Shown here in pieces: positions 1 through 8,597 of a DNA stretch of 64,000 nucleotides (positions within the stretch are counted from its first letter, which is position 1; every line of letters begins with the position of its first letter). Source of the stretch: JADLHS01 sp020848635 (GTDB taxonomy: Bacteria > Verrucomicrobiota > Verrucomicrobiia > Limisphaerales > JADLHS01); contig JBAOIL010000009.1 of the NCBI GenBank assembly GCA_037044975.1, positions 1-64,000 on the forward strand, written 5' to 3'. Position numbers and translations under genes: made by a program. The notes beneath the pieces are model-generated. The model was not told the DNA's origin. It saw nothing but the letters and a program-made list of their open reading frames with translations, and did no database searches.

Positions 1-14
1 GAACATCTGGCGCC

Positions 15-1016
15 ATGGCTGAAGGACCCGCCTGGTTGCCGGCGTTGACCCTGCGGCTGCAACTGGACGGCCTGGCCACGCTGGGCCTGGACAGCGGGCG
101 CGTGCGTGCCCGCCTGGGGCCGCTGCCGGAGGCGCCTGACGCCCTGGTTCCTGTACAGGCCTACCTGGACATGTGGGAAGAGGCCGAACGGCTATACGGC
201 CTGCCCGGGTTGCCCAGCGCGCTGGCTTTGGCGATTCCCTTCGGCGCCTACGGTGCGTTGGACTACCTGGTGGGCAGTGCCGAAACCGTGGCCGGCTGCT
301 GCGAGTCAGCGATGCTGCACTTCACGATGGTGGCCATCGACGTGGGCTTGGAGATCGACGCGCTCGAAGACAGCGCCCGCTTCGTGCGGGTGCGCCCGTT
401 GGGGTCGATGCCGGCGCAGGCGCTGGAGTTCACGCTGGTGACGCTGTTCAGCCGCTTGCGGTATGTCAGCGGCGGCAGCTTCGTGCCGCGGATGCTGGGC
501 CTGCCAGAGGCGCGGCCTGCCAGCGATGGCGTGCGCACCCGCCTGCTGGGCCTGACGCCCGCCTACCAGCGCCCTTGTGCCGAGATGCTCATCGACAGCG
601 ACACCTGGCACATGCCGACCCGCAGCGCCGATGCCTTCCTGCATGCCACGCTCAAGGCCATCGCGGCACAGTTGCAGTTGACGCGCCCGGGCGACTCCAC
701 GGTGGAGCGTGCGCTGCGCGCGCGCCTGCGTGACGCCCTGGCGCAGGGCCGTGCCGATGCAGCGCGCATGGCCGTGCTGCTGGGTGTGTCCGAGCGCACG
801 CTGCAGCGGCGGTTGACCGAACTGGGCCGCAGCTTCAGCGATGTGGTCGAGGACTTCCGCCACGAAGAAGCCGCCCGCCTGCTGGCCACGCCGGGTTTGC
901 CCCTGGTCGAGGTGGCCAGCCGCCTGGGCTATGCCGAACAGACCTCGTTCACCCGCGCGTTCCGCCGTTGGACGGGCACCACGCCAGGAGCATGGCGGGC
1001 GGGGCGGAGTGCTTGA
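15..1016 (+). CDS. AraC/XylS-family transcriptional regulator
   Basis: A 333-residue regulator. Residues about 15-200 resemble the arabinose-binding-like ligand domain of the AraC subfamily that includes OruR/ArgR-type regulators. Residues about 235-330 form the AraC double helix-turn-helix, with the recognisable stretches VSERTLQRRL (first helix-turn-helix) and EVASRLGYAEQTSFTRAFRR (second). Length and domain order match the family. Such proteins bind a small molecule and activate nearby genes; no ligand can be inferred. The start ATG lies 14 bases from the window edge, so a promoter is not visible. No obvious target gene follows: the next gene is a toxin-antitoxin pair 370 bases away. Confidence 0.9.
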   Translation: MAEGPAWLPALTLRLQLDGLATLGLDSGRVRARLGPLPEAPDALVPVQAYLDMWEEAERLYGLPGLPSALALAIPFGAYGALDYLVGSAETVAGCCESAMLHFTMVAIDVGLEIDALEDSARFVRVRPLGSMPAQALEFTLVTLFSRLRYVSGGSFVPRMLGLPEARPASDGVRTRLLGLTPAYQRPCAEMLIDSDTWHMPTRSADAFLHATLKAIAAQLQLTRPGDSTVERALRARLRDALAQGRADAARMAVLLGVSERTLQRRLTELGRSFSDVVEDFRHEEAARLLATPGLPLVEVASRLGYAEQTSFTRAFRRWTGTTPGAWRAGRSA

Positions 1017-1387
1017 GCCGGCCTGGGGGTAGGGTGGCACGCCGTGTGCCGCTGCAAAGCCGGACGTCAAGGCGTAGTTCATGTCAGCCAGCCAGGATCA
1101 GTGCAACGGCGGCGGTCGCCCAGATATGAGTCCGGCAGCTCCACTCAGGCCACCAGACCGCCTTGGAAGGGGTGCCACACGGCTTGCATACCGTGCGCCG
1201 GGACGCATGTGGATGACGTCGCTGATAGCGCCGAAGGCGTTCTTGAGCATGTTGTTGCCATGCGCGAAGGCCAGCTCCTGGGTCACGTCGCCCATCGGGT
1301 CGAGCAGCTTCTCGCCGGGCTCGACGATCACTCGGCCCGCTGCCCTGCAGCAGCAGTCCGGGTTGGTGCCACCCGGGCCGGCACACG
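1017..1387. other. Intergenic stretch, possible decayed gene
   Basis: No convincing intact gene. The reverse strand at 1098-1331 reads as a plausible but unplaced protein fragment (contains PGEKLLDPMGDVTQELAFA), which could be the remnant of a lost gene; I do not recognise the family. No repeat or terminator was seen. Confidence 0.25.
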
Positions 1388-1690
1388 ATGGCTACACTGT
1401 CGCCCATGCATGCGCTGATCGAAACCCACCGCGCCGAACTGCTGGCCCTGGCGCGCAGGCGAGGCATCACGGGTGTCCGGGTCTTTGGTTCGATGAGCCG
1501 TGGCGACGGCAGGGACGACAGTGACGTTGATCTTCTGGTGACCCTGTCCCCAGGGACCAGCGGCCTTGCCTTGGGCGGCCTGTTGGTGGATGCACAGGAA
1601 TTGCTGGGGCGCCGTGTGGATGTCGTTACCGAAGCGAGCTTGCACCCTGCACTGCGCGAGCGCGTGGTGGCAAGCGCCGTACCGCTGTGA
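1388..1690 (+). CDS. mntA: MntA-type minimal nucleotidyltransferase antitoxin
   Basis: A 100-residue minimal nucleotidyltransferase. The signature GSX10DXD is complete: G34, S35, then D46 and D48 in the stretch DDSDVDLLV, the metal-binding active site. Proteins of this family that sit just before a HEPN gene neutralise it by transferring AMP groups to a tyrosine of the toxin (established for MntA/HepT of Shewanella). The stop overlaps the GTG start of the HepT gene by four bases (GTGA), so the two are translationally coupled. An alternative ATG lies six codons downstream (1406). The DXD pair and the partner make the assignment secure. Confidence 0.88.
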   Translation: MATLSPMHALIETHRAELLALARRRGITGVRVFGSMSRGDGRDDSDVDLLVTLSPGTSGLALGGLLVDAQELLGRRVDVVTEASLHPALRERVVASAVPL

Positions 1691-2043
1691 ACCCGGGCCC
1701 CGAGGCCGACCGGGTGCTGCTGGCGCACATGCGCGACTGCCTGGACCGGATCCGCGAATACACAAACGCCGAACGCGCCCGATTCGACTTTTCGCGCCTG
1801 GTGCAAGACGCCGTGATCCGCAATCTGCAGACGCTGGCTGAATCAAGCCAGCGTTTGTCCAGCGAAATCAAGGGCGCCGAGCCGCAGATACCATGGCGCG
1901 AACTCGCCGGGTTCCGCAACGTGATCGTGCATGGCTACCTGGGTGTCGACCTCGGCGCAGTCTGGCTGGTGGTCGAACAGGATTTGCCGGCGCTGGCCGA
2001 GGCTGTCAATCGCATGACCCAAGACCTCGATCCTGACAGCTGA
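1687..2043 (+). CDS. hepT: HepT-type HEPN ribonuclease toxin (DUF86)
   Basis: A 118-residue helical HEPN protein starting with GTG inside the stop of the upstream nucleotidyltransferase. The catalytic RX4HXY motif is intact: R77, H82 and Y84 in RNVIVHGY. R and H form the RNase site, and the tyrosine is the residue AMPylated by MntA in characterised pairs. Length fits the family. Toxin activity and neutralisation are inferred from the family; the sequence shows both partners with all key residues, so the module is probably functional. Confidence 0.88.
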   Translation: MNPGPEADRVLLAHMRDCLDRIREYTNAERARFDFSRLVQDAVIRNLQTLAESSQRLSSEIKGAEPQIPWRELAGFRNVIVHGYLGVDLGAVWLVVEQDLPALAEAVNRMTQDLDPDS

Positions 2044-2189
2044 TTCGAGCGGTCGCCTGGCCGCTGAAGGACCGGCGGCGCTTGTGGCAGGGAGCAGCCA
2101 CTCGCCCTGACTGCCAGTGGAAGGGTCGCCGCAGCGCCCCTTCCCGTGGGATGGCCGTGCGTGAACCGCTCGGTCCGTCTGGCTTCGTC

Positions 2190-2368
2190 AGAAACGCCGG
2201 AGTCTCGATCTCGTCCATCCCGCTGCTGGTGAAGGCCTCGGCCTTGGCCACGCTGTTGAGGATGGTCAGCTTGTCGGTGCCCATGATGGCCTTGCCGCGC
2301 TCGCTCATCACTTCCGGCAGCCTTGCGTTGAGCAGAGTGATGTTGATGGCCCAACCCTCAACGATCAT
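2190..2368 (-). pseudogene. Possible remnant of an SPFH/flotillin-like C-terminus
   Basis: The reverse strand has an open frame beginning with an ATG that overlaps the stop of the methyltransferase gene. Its first ~60 residues look protein-like (LPEVMSERGKAIMGTDKLTI), vaguely like the end of a flotillin-type protein, then degenerate into low-complexity sequence running into the convergent HepT gene. It may be a short coupled gene or a leftover 3' end. Identification is weak. The rest of 2044-2357 holds nothing else I can recognise. Confidence 0.25.
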
Positions 2369-3119
2369 CGTCGGTCCTGCGGGCTAGGTAGTACCCGTAA
2401 CCGACGAAAGCCCGATACCGTTCGTAGAGATCGATCTCCAGCGCTTCTGCAGCAACCACGGCCTTGGCGGCGTCGCTCGATCCGTGCCGCGCCAGGAAGG
2501 GAGGGAACCGTCGCTGCATCGGTTGGTAGTAGGCCTCAAGCCAGCAGTGTTCGGGAAGCACGAAGTACCCGATCGGTGCGTAGCCGTTGCGTTCGAGCAC
2601 GGCCAGCTTGGACGAGGCCGTCCCGACTTCCGCGTATTGCGCGCGCCAGTGGTCTTCCAACTCGGTGGGGCGGCTGGCCGTCAGCCAGGTGAGCTCGGAG
2701 ACGGCCAGGATGCCACCTGGCTTCAGGAGACGGCGCCACTGCCTCACACCGTTCTCGAAACCCATGTTGTAGATCGCTCCTTCCGACCAGATCGCGTCCA
2801 GGCTCTCTGCCTCGAAGGGCAGCCGGTCCATGGAGGCATTGACGGTGGTGATGCGGTCGCCAAGGCCGGCTTGCTCGGCGCGCGATCTCAGCGTGGCAAG
2901 GAATTCGGGCAGGCTGTCGACGGCAACGACCTGCGACTCGAGATCCTGGGCAAGAACCATGGCCGACGCTCCAGTGCCGCAGCCGATGTCTGCGACGTTG
3001 AGCTTGCGCAGCTTCGATAGCCCCGCCAACTCGATGGCTCGGCGCGTCTGTGTGGCGTCGCCAGGCCCTTGCCGGTCTGCGGTGATATGAAGGTCGATCA
3101 GCAGTTTCAAGTCGTCCAC
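2358..3119 (-). CDS. Class I SAM-dependent methyltransferase
   Basis: About 253 residues if translation begins at the GTG at 3119; the frame stays open further upstream, but that part is low-complexity Arg/Ala-rich sequence and unlikely to be coding. Motif I is clear (VADIGCGTGASAMVLA), followed by an acidic residue at the end of the next strand (VVAVDS), a motif II-like stretch (DAIWSEGAIYNMGF) and a motif III-like LLKPGGILAVSE. This is the Methyltransf_11/25-like fold for small molecules; the substrate cannot be told. The gene is divergent from the alpha/beta hydrolase, sharing the 3120-3409 spacer. Confidence 0.8.
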   Translation of the reverse strand: MDDLKLLIDLHITADRQGPGDATQTRRAIELAGLSKLRKLNVADIGCGTGASAMVLAQDLESQVVAVDSLPEFLATLRSRAEQAGLGDRITTVNASMDRLPFEAESLDAIWSEGAIYNMGFENGVRQWRRLLKPGGILAVSELTWLTASRPTELEDHWRAQYAEVGTASSKLAVLERNGYAPIGYFVLPEHCWLEAYYQPMQRRFPPFLARHGSSDAAKAVVAAEALEIDLYERYRAFVGYGYYLARRTDDDR

Positions 3120-3409
3120 GAGGTCACTCTGAGCCTTGTCGGATGCGGCTTTGCGCTGGGCCCACGCAAGCGCAACGGCTGCTTGGGGGACACTACCGCA
3201 TGCACCGGGAAACCGCAGCCATTCATCCGGCCCCCGCCGATGCCGCGCTCGAACCCGGCGACGCGCTGCTCTTCGTCGGCCTGTGCCTGCGCCACTGCCG
3301 CGCCGATGACTTGCCGGCGCGCGCAACCGGCGTTCGCGGTGCAAGCCGCGGGCGTGAACGGGCGCCCTCGCGCCGTGTCGCATGCCGTTGCACGCCCTGA
3401 GGAGAACCC

Positions 3410-4270
3410 ATGAGACGGCGTCGCGTTGCACTCGCCCTCGCTGCGCTGATGCTGGCCGGCACTGCGCCGGCCCAGACCGTGAAGTCGCAGGACCAGGCCG
3501 GGTCGAGCCGGGACGCTGACCGTGGACGGTATGTCGCGCTGAACGGCATCCGCATGTACTTCGAAGACCACGGCAAAGGCCAGGCCGTGCTGCAGATCCA
3601 CGGCAACGACCAGAGCATCGCCAGCATGTCAGCCCAGGTCGTGGAGATCTCGCGGCACTTCCGCGTGATCGCGGCCGACAGCCGCGGTCACGGCAAGACC
3701 GAGCTGGGTCCGGGGCCGTTGCGTTACGAGGCCATGGCCGAGGACTTCAACGCCCTGCTCGAGCACCTGGGCCTGAAGGCGGTCCACGTGCTGGGGTGGA
3801 GCGATGGCGGCATCGTGGGCCTGCTGCTGGCGATGAACCACCCGGACAAGGTGGCCAAGCTGGCGATCATGGGTGCCTCGCTGAACCCTGCCGGGGCCCA
3901 TGCGTGGGCCATGGACTGGGCGGTGAGTGAGCGTGAGCGCATCATGCGCCGGGTCGGGCAGGGCGATACCAGCGAGGACTGGGCACGCGCGCTGGTCCTG
4001 CTCGAGTTGCTGATGACGCAGCCGCGCATCGAGCCGGCCGCGCTTGAACGCATCGTCGCACCCGTGCTGGTGATGTCGGGCGATGCCGACGTGATCAGGC
4101 TCGAGCACACGCTGCAGATCTTCGGCCATCTCCCGCGGGCGCAGCTGGCCATCTTCCCGGGCGCCACGCACTTCGCGCCGGCCGAGAACCCGGCGCTCTT
4201 CAACGCCACAGTGCTGAGCTTTTTCCAGCGCGACTTCCGTCGGCCGGCGTCGAAGGACCACTTTCGGTAG
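3410..4270 (+). CDS. Exported alpha/beta hydrolase
   Basis: A 286-residue alpha/beta hydrolase with a Sec signal peptide (about residues 1-22, ending in the signal-peptidase-like TAPAQ). The nucleophile elbow is GWSDGG with Ser131. The acid is likely Asp225 or Asp227 (GDADV) and the base His254 (GATHF). The oxyanion region is HGNDQS near residue 64. A Shine-Dalgarno AGGAG lies seven bases before the ATG. Likely a periplasmic esterase or lipase-like enzyme; the substrate is unknown. The gene lies between a divergent methyltransferase and a convergent small membrane ORF. Confidence 0.87.
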   Translation: MRRRRVALALAALMLAGTAPAQTVKSQDQAGSSRDADRGRYVALNGIRMYFEDHGKGQAVLQIHGNDQSIASMSAQVVEISRHFRVIAADSRGHGKTELGPGPLRYEAMAEDFNALLEHLGLKAVHVLGWSDGGIVGLLLAMNHPDKVAKLAIMGASLNPAGAHAWAMDWAVSERERIMRRVGQGDTSEDWARALVLLELLMTQPRIEPAALERIVAPVLVMSGDADVIRLEHTLQIFGHLPRAQLAIFPGATHFAPAENPALFNATVLSFFQRDFRRPASKDHFR

Positions 4271-4513
4271 CCAGGCCACCGAGAAACTTCGCCAGACGAA
4301 TGCCACACGCAGGCTGCCGAGGCCATGCAGCGCATGGCCCATGTGGTGAAGCGTGTCGGCGGTCGCAGCCAGCCACTGTGCGAACGCCTGCAGCCACCCT
4401 GATTCGATCGCGCCCCATCCCACGATCACCAGGCCGGAGAAGGCCGCGGAAAGCGACAACTCCAGTCGGGCCGCGGGGCGCCGGGGCAGGGGAGCGTGGT
4501 CGTTGCCGTTCAT
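4271..4513 (-). CDS. Putative small membrane protein, 3' end unresolved
   Basis: An ATG at 4513 is preceded by a good ribosome-binding site (AAGGAG, eight-base spacer). The first ~80 residues contain a convincing hydrophobic segment (SLSAAFSGLVIVGWGAIESG) and a second moderately hydrophobic helix. The frame then continues antisense through the hydrolase gene to a stop at 3629, which is not credible as coding. The gene may be truncated or carry a frameshift before 4270. It is divergent from the winged-helix regulator at 4727, so it may be a target of that regulator. No family is recognised. Confidence 0.4.
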
Positions 4514-4636
4514 GGCGCTGTCTCCTTCAGGGTCTTCGGTGCGAGTCCGCTGCGGCGTGTGGCGCTGCAGCGATGTCGTCATGGTCGGCAATCGCTGCTG
4601 AAGAGTCCCCGGGGCCGGCCTGAAAGCTTCTGAGTC

Positions 4637-4720
4637 TCCTGAATCGTCCTGAATCCGGGCGCCGAGGTATGCCGCGGGCTGGGGCACGCCACTACGATGG
4701 GCCGGCCGGCGATTCAGGAG
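4637..4720. promoter_or_regulatory. Three copies of a 9-mer in a divergent intergenic region
   Basis: TCCTGAATC occurs as two direct copies at 4637-4645 and 4647-4655, spaced one helical turn apart. A perfect inverted copy, GATTCAGGA, lies at 4711-4719, overlapping the ribosome-binding site AGGAG (4716-4720) of the downstream regulator. The arrangement looks like an operator that could control the divergent pair and autoregulate the winged-helix protein by blocking translation or transcription start. Function is inferred. Confidence 0.45.
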
Positions 4721-4726
4721 ATCCCG

Positions 4727-7200
4727 ATGAGCAGCGACCTCGTCTACCGTTTCAACCAATACCGATTGCTGCCCGCGCAGCGCCGGCTGGTCGAGGGCGA
4801 GCACCCGGTGAAACTCGGCAGCCGCGCCTTCGACATGCTGGTGGTGCTGGTCGAGTGCCGCGAGCGCACAGTCCACAAGCACGAACTGATGGACCGTGTC
4901 TGGCCGCATCTGGTCGTCGAGGAGAACAACCTGCAGGTGCATGTGCTGGCCCTGCGCAAACTGCTGGGCCATGCGGCGATCAGCACGGTGCCTGGCCGTG
5001 GTTACCGCTTCACGCTGCCGGTGGTGATCGAAGGTGAAGCCGACGCCTCGACGACCACCGCGACGCCGGGTCGGCAAGCGGCCCCGCCCGCGGGTCGACC
5101 GCCCCCACAGGGCACGGCGTTGCTGGGGCGCGAAGAAGACCTCCAGGCATTGCGCACCCTGGTCTCGGAGCACCGACTGGTGACGGTGGCCGGCGCCGGC
5201 GGCATTGGCAAGACGCGGCTCGCCCAGGGCGTCGCCGCCGCGCTGGCCGATGCGCAGGATGACGGTGTGTGGTGGGTCGAGCTCGCCGGGCTGAACGATG
5301 CGTCGCTGGTACCGGCCGCGGTGGCCAGCGCCCTTGGCCTGGCCACACCTGGAGCCGGCGACGCCACTCAGGCCGTGCTGCAGGCCCTGCAGGGCAAGAC
5401 CGTGCTGCTGGTGCTGGACAACGCCGAACATCTGGTCGAAGGGGTCGCTGCCTTCATCGGCGCCCTGGGCGAGCGGCTCAGTGGCTTGCGGCTGCTCGTG
5501 ACGAGTCAGGAGGTGCTGCGCACCGCCGGCGAACAGGTGTTCCGTCCTGGCCCGCTGGCGCTGCCCACCGACGACGACCTCCGTTTCGGCAAGAGCCAGC
5601 GGCGCGGTGGCGCTGTTCGTTGCGCGCGCGCGGCAAGTCAACCCGCGCTTCGAACTGGACGAAGACAACCGGGCCGCCGTGGTCGACATCTGCCGGCGCC
5701 TGGACGGCATTCCGTTGGCCATCGAGCTTGCGGCCGCGCGCGTGCCCTTGCTGGGCGTCGACGGACTGCGTGCACGACTGGACGAACGCTTCCAGGTGCT
5801 GACCGCCGGCGCACGGGCGGTGATGCGGCGTCACCAGACGCTGCGGGCCGCACTGGAGTGGAGCCACGCGCTGCTCGACGCCCCCGAGCAGGTGGTGTTC
5901 AGGCGGCTGGCCGTGTTCGCCGGCGGCTTCACCCTCGAAGCTGCTCAGGACGTGGTCGAAGACGAGGGCCTGGACCGCTGGGACGTGCTCGAGCACCTGG
6001 GCGCGCTGGTCGACAAGTCGCTGGTCGCCGCCGAGGGCGATGCCCTCCCGCGCTACCGCCTGCTCGAGACGACACGGCTTTACGCGCTCGAGCGCCTGGC
6101 CGATGCTGCTGAGACCCAAACCCTGCTGCGCCGCCACGCTCAGTGCTACCTCGCGCTGGCCGAAATCCAGGATGCCGACATCTCCGCTCACGGTCGAGGC
6201 GCGAACGCACTGGCGCTGCTCGACCTCGAGCGCGACAACCTGCTGCACGCGATGGCCTGGTGTGACCGTGACGCGGAGACGCAGGCCGCCGCCGTCGGGC
6301 TGCGTCTCGCCGCGGCGCTGCGCTACTACTGGCCTTCACGTGCGCTGCTGGCACTCGGCACCCGGCTGACGCTGGCCGCCCTGGCTCACTCCAGCCTGCT
6401 GCCCGCCGACGAACACCGCTCGAAGGCGCTGTTCGCGGCGGCACACATGTCGGCATTGATGGGCCAGTACGACCAGGCGCGCGAGCTCTCGCTGGAGAAC
6501 CTGGCGATGTCTCGGCAGATCGGGTACGGCACAGGCGTCGCGAGCGCTCTGGTGCAGCTCGGCCACCGGGCGACCGACGACGGGAGGCTCGAAGAGGCCG
6601 AGGTGCATTTCCGCGAGGGGATGGAGCAGGCGAAGACACTGGGCCACCTGCGTCTGCAGGCCGCAGCGCTGAACGGACTGATCGTGCTGGCCACCGGGGG
6701 TCGCCGACCCGACGACGTGGCTGCACTCGGCGAGCAGGCGCTGGCGCTTGCAAAGGCACATCGGCCAGCGCTACAACTTGGCCACCACCCTTCTCAACGT
6801 GGCGCTGGCCCATATCGACCACGACAAGCCGGCGCTGGCCCTCCCGCTGCTGCAGGAAGCCGCGACCCTCGTTCCCGACACGGGCTCGCAGTTGCTGGCA
6901 CAGCTGCTGGTGATGGTGGCCGCGCCGGTGCTGGCCCGCCAGGTGGCGGGGGCGACGATCGTGAGGCTCTATGCCGCTGCTTCGGTGAACGCGCGCCGGC
7001 AGGGCGTGTCGCCGATGGAGCAACTGCAGCGCCATGAGCAGCGTGACCTGGCGGCAGCCCACGAGCAGCTGGGTGCGGCCGCTTTCGACGCGGCTTGGGC
7101 CGCCGGTCAGGCCCTCGATGCCGAGGCGGCGTTCCGACTGGCGGCCACTGCGCTGGCCGACGCTGCTGTCGAAGCCGGCTCTGCGTCCGTGCCGCCGTGA
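4727..7200 (+). CDS. Winged-helix regulator with STAND-type NTPase and TPR-like domains (two frameshifts)
   Basis: Start chosen at the ATG with AGGAG six bases upstream. Residues ~5-100 are an OmpR/CadC-like winged helix (FDMLVVLVE, VHVLALRKLLG, GRGYRF). Then comes an NB-ARC/AfsR-like NTPase with Walker A GAGGIGKTR and Walker B LLVLDNAEHL, then a helical TPR-like C-terminal half. The reading frame changes twice, each time by one surplus base: near 5582-5587 (restoring RASGAVALFVARAR) and near 6750-6756 (restoring RHIGQRYNLATT). With both corrected the protein is about 820 residues, normal for this cytoplasmic signal-integrating family. The frame stays conserved on both sides, so these look like sequencing errors. 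Confidence 0.8.
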
Positions 7201-7366
7201 TACGTCGGAACGAGGGTCGCGTCCCTGCCTCCACAGCCCATCGCCTGGTGCGGGAGCACGCGGCCAGCTTCATCGCCCACACCGGAGGCAGCACCGGGGT
7301 CGAACTGCCTCGCTTGGAGTTCGAGCAAGGCGAGGTCGTGAAGACCCGCGGACAGAGTCTCGCGGA

Positions 7367-8338
7367 CTACACCCACGCCGCCCGGCGCAGCCGCCGGTAC
7401 ACCAGGCCACAGGCCAGCACGGTGAGTGCCACCGACAGCGGGTAGCCGGCCTTCCACTGCAGCTCGGGCATCCACGCGAAGTTCATGCCGTACAGGCTGA
7501 AGACGACGGTGGGTATGGCCAGGATCGCGCCCCAGCCCGCGAGGCGCTTGACCACCTCGTTCTGGTTGTTGGCCACCAGCGCCAGGTTCACCTGCATGGC
7601 CGTGGTCAGCATGTCGCGCATGCCGTCGATCTGGACCACCAGTCGCGAGACGTGGTCCTCGATGTCGCGGAAGTAGGCGCGCAGTTCCTTGGGGATGATC
7701 TCTTCGTGCAGGCGCATCAGCTCCGCGCTGATCTCCGCCAGGGGCAGGGCGGCATTGCGCAGCCGCAGCAAGTTGCGCTTCAGGGCGTACAGCCGTTCGA
7801 TCACCAGCCGGTCGAAGCTGTCCTTGAAGATGTCGGTCTCGATGGCATCGAAGTCCTGCTCGAACTGCGCCACCACGGGCTGGTAGTGGTCGGCCACGAA
7901 GTCCAGCAGCGCGTACAGGGCGAAGCCCGGGCCCTTGGGCAGACCCTTGGTGCCGTCCTCGCAGCGCTGCAGCACCTGCGCATAGCTCGATGAGAGTCCG
8001 TGGCGCACCGACACCAGGAAGTTGGCGCCGACGAAGAGGTGGGTCTCGCCGTAGACGACGTGGCCGTCCTCGAGCTGCGCTGTCTTCAGCACGATGAACA
8101 GCGAGCCGCTGTAGGCCTCGATCTTGGGCCGCTGGTGCGCGTGGTGGGCATCTTCGATGGCCAGCTCGTGCAGGCCGAAAGCCAGCTGGACCTTGTGCAG
8201 CAGGGTGTCGTCGGGCTCGTGCAGCCCCAGCCACACGAAGGTGCCGGCTTGCCGGATGACCCCGCTGATGTCGTCGATGGGGATGTCGCCCAGGCGCTGC
8301 CCGTCGCGGTAGAGCGCGCTGTGAACGATGGATGTCAT
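7367..8338 (-). CDS. corA: CorA-family divalent cation transporter
   Basis: A 323-residue CorA-type magnesium/cobalt channel. The C-terminal pore region carries the diagnostic YGMNF motif between the two final membrane segments (LAIPTVVFSLYGMNF, then VALTVLACGLVYRRL) and ends with a basic tail. The N-terminal part is the usual cytoplasmic funnel. The length is typical. The gene converges on the frameshifted regulator and is divergent from the sensor kinase. A second, distinct CorA occurs in the other half of the window (41387-42388). Confidence 0.9.
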   Translation of the reverse strand: MTSIVHSALYRDGQRLGDIPIDDISGVIRQAGTFVWLGLHEPDDTLLHKVQLAFGLHELAIEDAHHAHQRPKIEAYSGSLFIVLKTAQLEDGHVVYGETHLFVGANFLVSVRHGLSSSYAQVLQRCEDGTKGLPKGPGFALYALLDFVADHYQPVVAQFEQDFDAIETDIFKDSFDRLVIERLYALKRNLLRLRNAALPLAEISAELMRLHEEIIPKELRAYFRDIEDHVSRLVVQIDGMRDMLTTAMQVNLALVANNQNEVVKRLAGWGAILAIPTVVFSLYGMNFAWMPELQWKAGYPLSVALTVLACGLVYRRLRRAAWV

Positions 8339-8597
8339 CGCCTGGCTCCTTGGGGGCCATGTGCCGCTGCTGCGGTGGCGTCCGAGCAGTCAGGGCACTG
8401 GGTCATCGATTCTGCGCGTCATCCGGGCACTGTCGGACGCCCATCTGGGTAAGTCGCTCGGCGAAGCCCGCAAGGATGCCGCCAGCAACCGGCGTGACGC
8501 CGTCAGGGCGGCGGTCCCGGCCCTCTACCTTCTTATACTTCGAGGCGCGACACCGACGGCCCATCGCCGCCGCTTGACCGCACCGGAGTACAAGAAG

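Noticed and set aside
3143..3400. A + strand frame with ALEPGDALLFVG, like the end of a cation-channel regulatory domain
   Set aside because: Too short and too isolated; no start signal or matching upstream part.
3629..5722. A 697-codon open frame on the - strand
   Set aside because: It runs antisense through two well-supported genes; high GC depletes stops. Only its first ~80 codons from 4513 look real.
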